The notes beneath the pieces are model-generated. The model saw nothing but the letters and a program-made list of their open reading frames with translations. It did no database searches and was not told the DNA's origin. From Kiritimatiellota bacterium (GTDB taxonomy: Bacteria; Verrucomicrobiota; Lentisphaeria; Victivallales; JAADHT01): a stretch of DNA of 12,849 nt. Made by a program: the position numbers and the translations under genes. The stretch is taken from positions 1-12,849 of the forward strand of contig JAADHT010000053.1 in assembly GCA_013151705.1 (NCBI GenBank). The letters run 5' to 3'. Positions 12,586 to 12,849 of this stretch are shown in pieces (positions within the stretch are counted from its first letter, which is position 1; every line of letters starts with the position of its first letter).

Positions 12586-12849
12586 GACAAACCGCTGATG
12601 TTGAGAAAGTTTTTCAAAAGGGCGTGTCCATATTCGGTGATGATCGACTCAGGATGGAACTGGACGCCATAAACGGGCAGCGAGTGGTGGCGCGCTCCCA
12701 TTATGATTCCGTCTTCGGTCTCAGCGCTCACCTCCAAGCAGTCGGGCATTGTTTTCGGGTCCAACGTGAGAGAATGGTAGCGAGTGGCTTTGAAGGGGCT
12801 TGGCAATCCGGTGAACACGCCTTTCCCGTCGTGGTGTATGTCCGAGATT
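12582..12849 (-). CDS. trpG: Glutamine amidotransferase, anthranilate synthase component II (5' end outside window)
   Basis: C-terminal 88 residues of a class I glutamine amidotransferase of the TrpG/PabA type, which supplies ammonia from glutamine to TrpE (or PabB). The visible part starts ISDIHHDGKGVFTGLPSPFK and continues ATRYHSLTL, the TrpG/PabA hallmark. It ends with VYGVQFHPESIITEYGHALL, which contains the catalytic His and Glu of the Cys-His-Glu triad. The nucleophilic Cys would lie upstream, beyond the right edge. The frame runs open to the window end, so the GTG at 12816-12818 inside it is not a start. The TGA stop overlaps the rsmB start by 4 nt. TrpG and PabA cannot be told apart from this fragment; trpE is probably further right. 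Confidence 0.9.
   Translation of the reverse strand, partial: ISDIHHDGKGVFTGLPSPFKATRYHSLTLDPKTMPDCLEVSAETEDGIIMGARHHSLPVYGVQFHPESIITEYGHALLKNFLNISGLS

Noticed and set aside
1..12849. CRISPR array, tRNA, rRNA, intact insertion sequence or phage gene
   Set aside because: None seen: repeats found are too short or too few for CRISPR, there is no transposase or integrase frame, and no cloverleaf or rRNA signature was recognised by eye.

Overview
The window looks like chromosomal DNA from a Gram-negative (double-membrane) bacterium. A LolA-type carrier and an ExbB/ExbD energising pair imply an outer membrane. The mix of a sulfatase remnant, an orphan MoxR ATPase, a PD40 propeller protein and an animal-like UDP-glucose dehydrogenase points to the PVC superphylum, perhaps Lentisphaerota or a relative. 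That placement is inference; there is no rRNA in the window to test it.

Left part (1-2879): the 5' end of rpsL (minus) runs off the left edge. It is preceded by its leader, a candidate promoter and about 330 bp without a gene. Next comes a zone of gene decay. A sulfatase remnant (minus) lacks its N-terminus, which is replaced by a short dispersed repeat, and it also carries an in-frame internal deletion. A divergent Na+-coupled NSS-family transporter (plus) has an otherwise intact frame broken by what looks like a 10-nt deletion inside TM1.

Middle plus-strand block (3035-5716): nrdR (repressor of ribonucleotide reductase genes), a secreted LolA-like protein, a second copy of the dispersed repeat, a palindrome that could act as terminator or as promoter/operator, and a MoxR AAA+ ATPase without its usual DUF58/VWA partners.

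Right minus-strand block (12849-5718, read right to left): trpG (5' end beyond the window) overlaps rsmB by 4 nt (GTGA). A 203-bp gap with two large inverted repeats follows, then ugd, exbB, exbD and a 744-residue membrane protein. That protein joins a periplasmic TolB-like PD40 propeller to a TonB/TolA-like transmembrane helix and a Pro/Thr-rich periplasmic tail. Its stop codon lies 1 bp from the moxR stop, tail to tail.

The most interesting possibility is that exbB-exbD-PD40 forms a proton-driven envelope machine in which one polypeptide does the jobs of TolB and TolA/TonB. Unusual short repeats sit in both spacers of this gene set.
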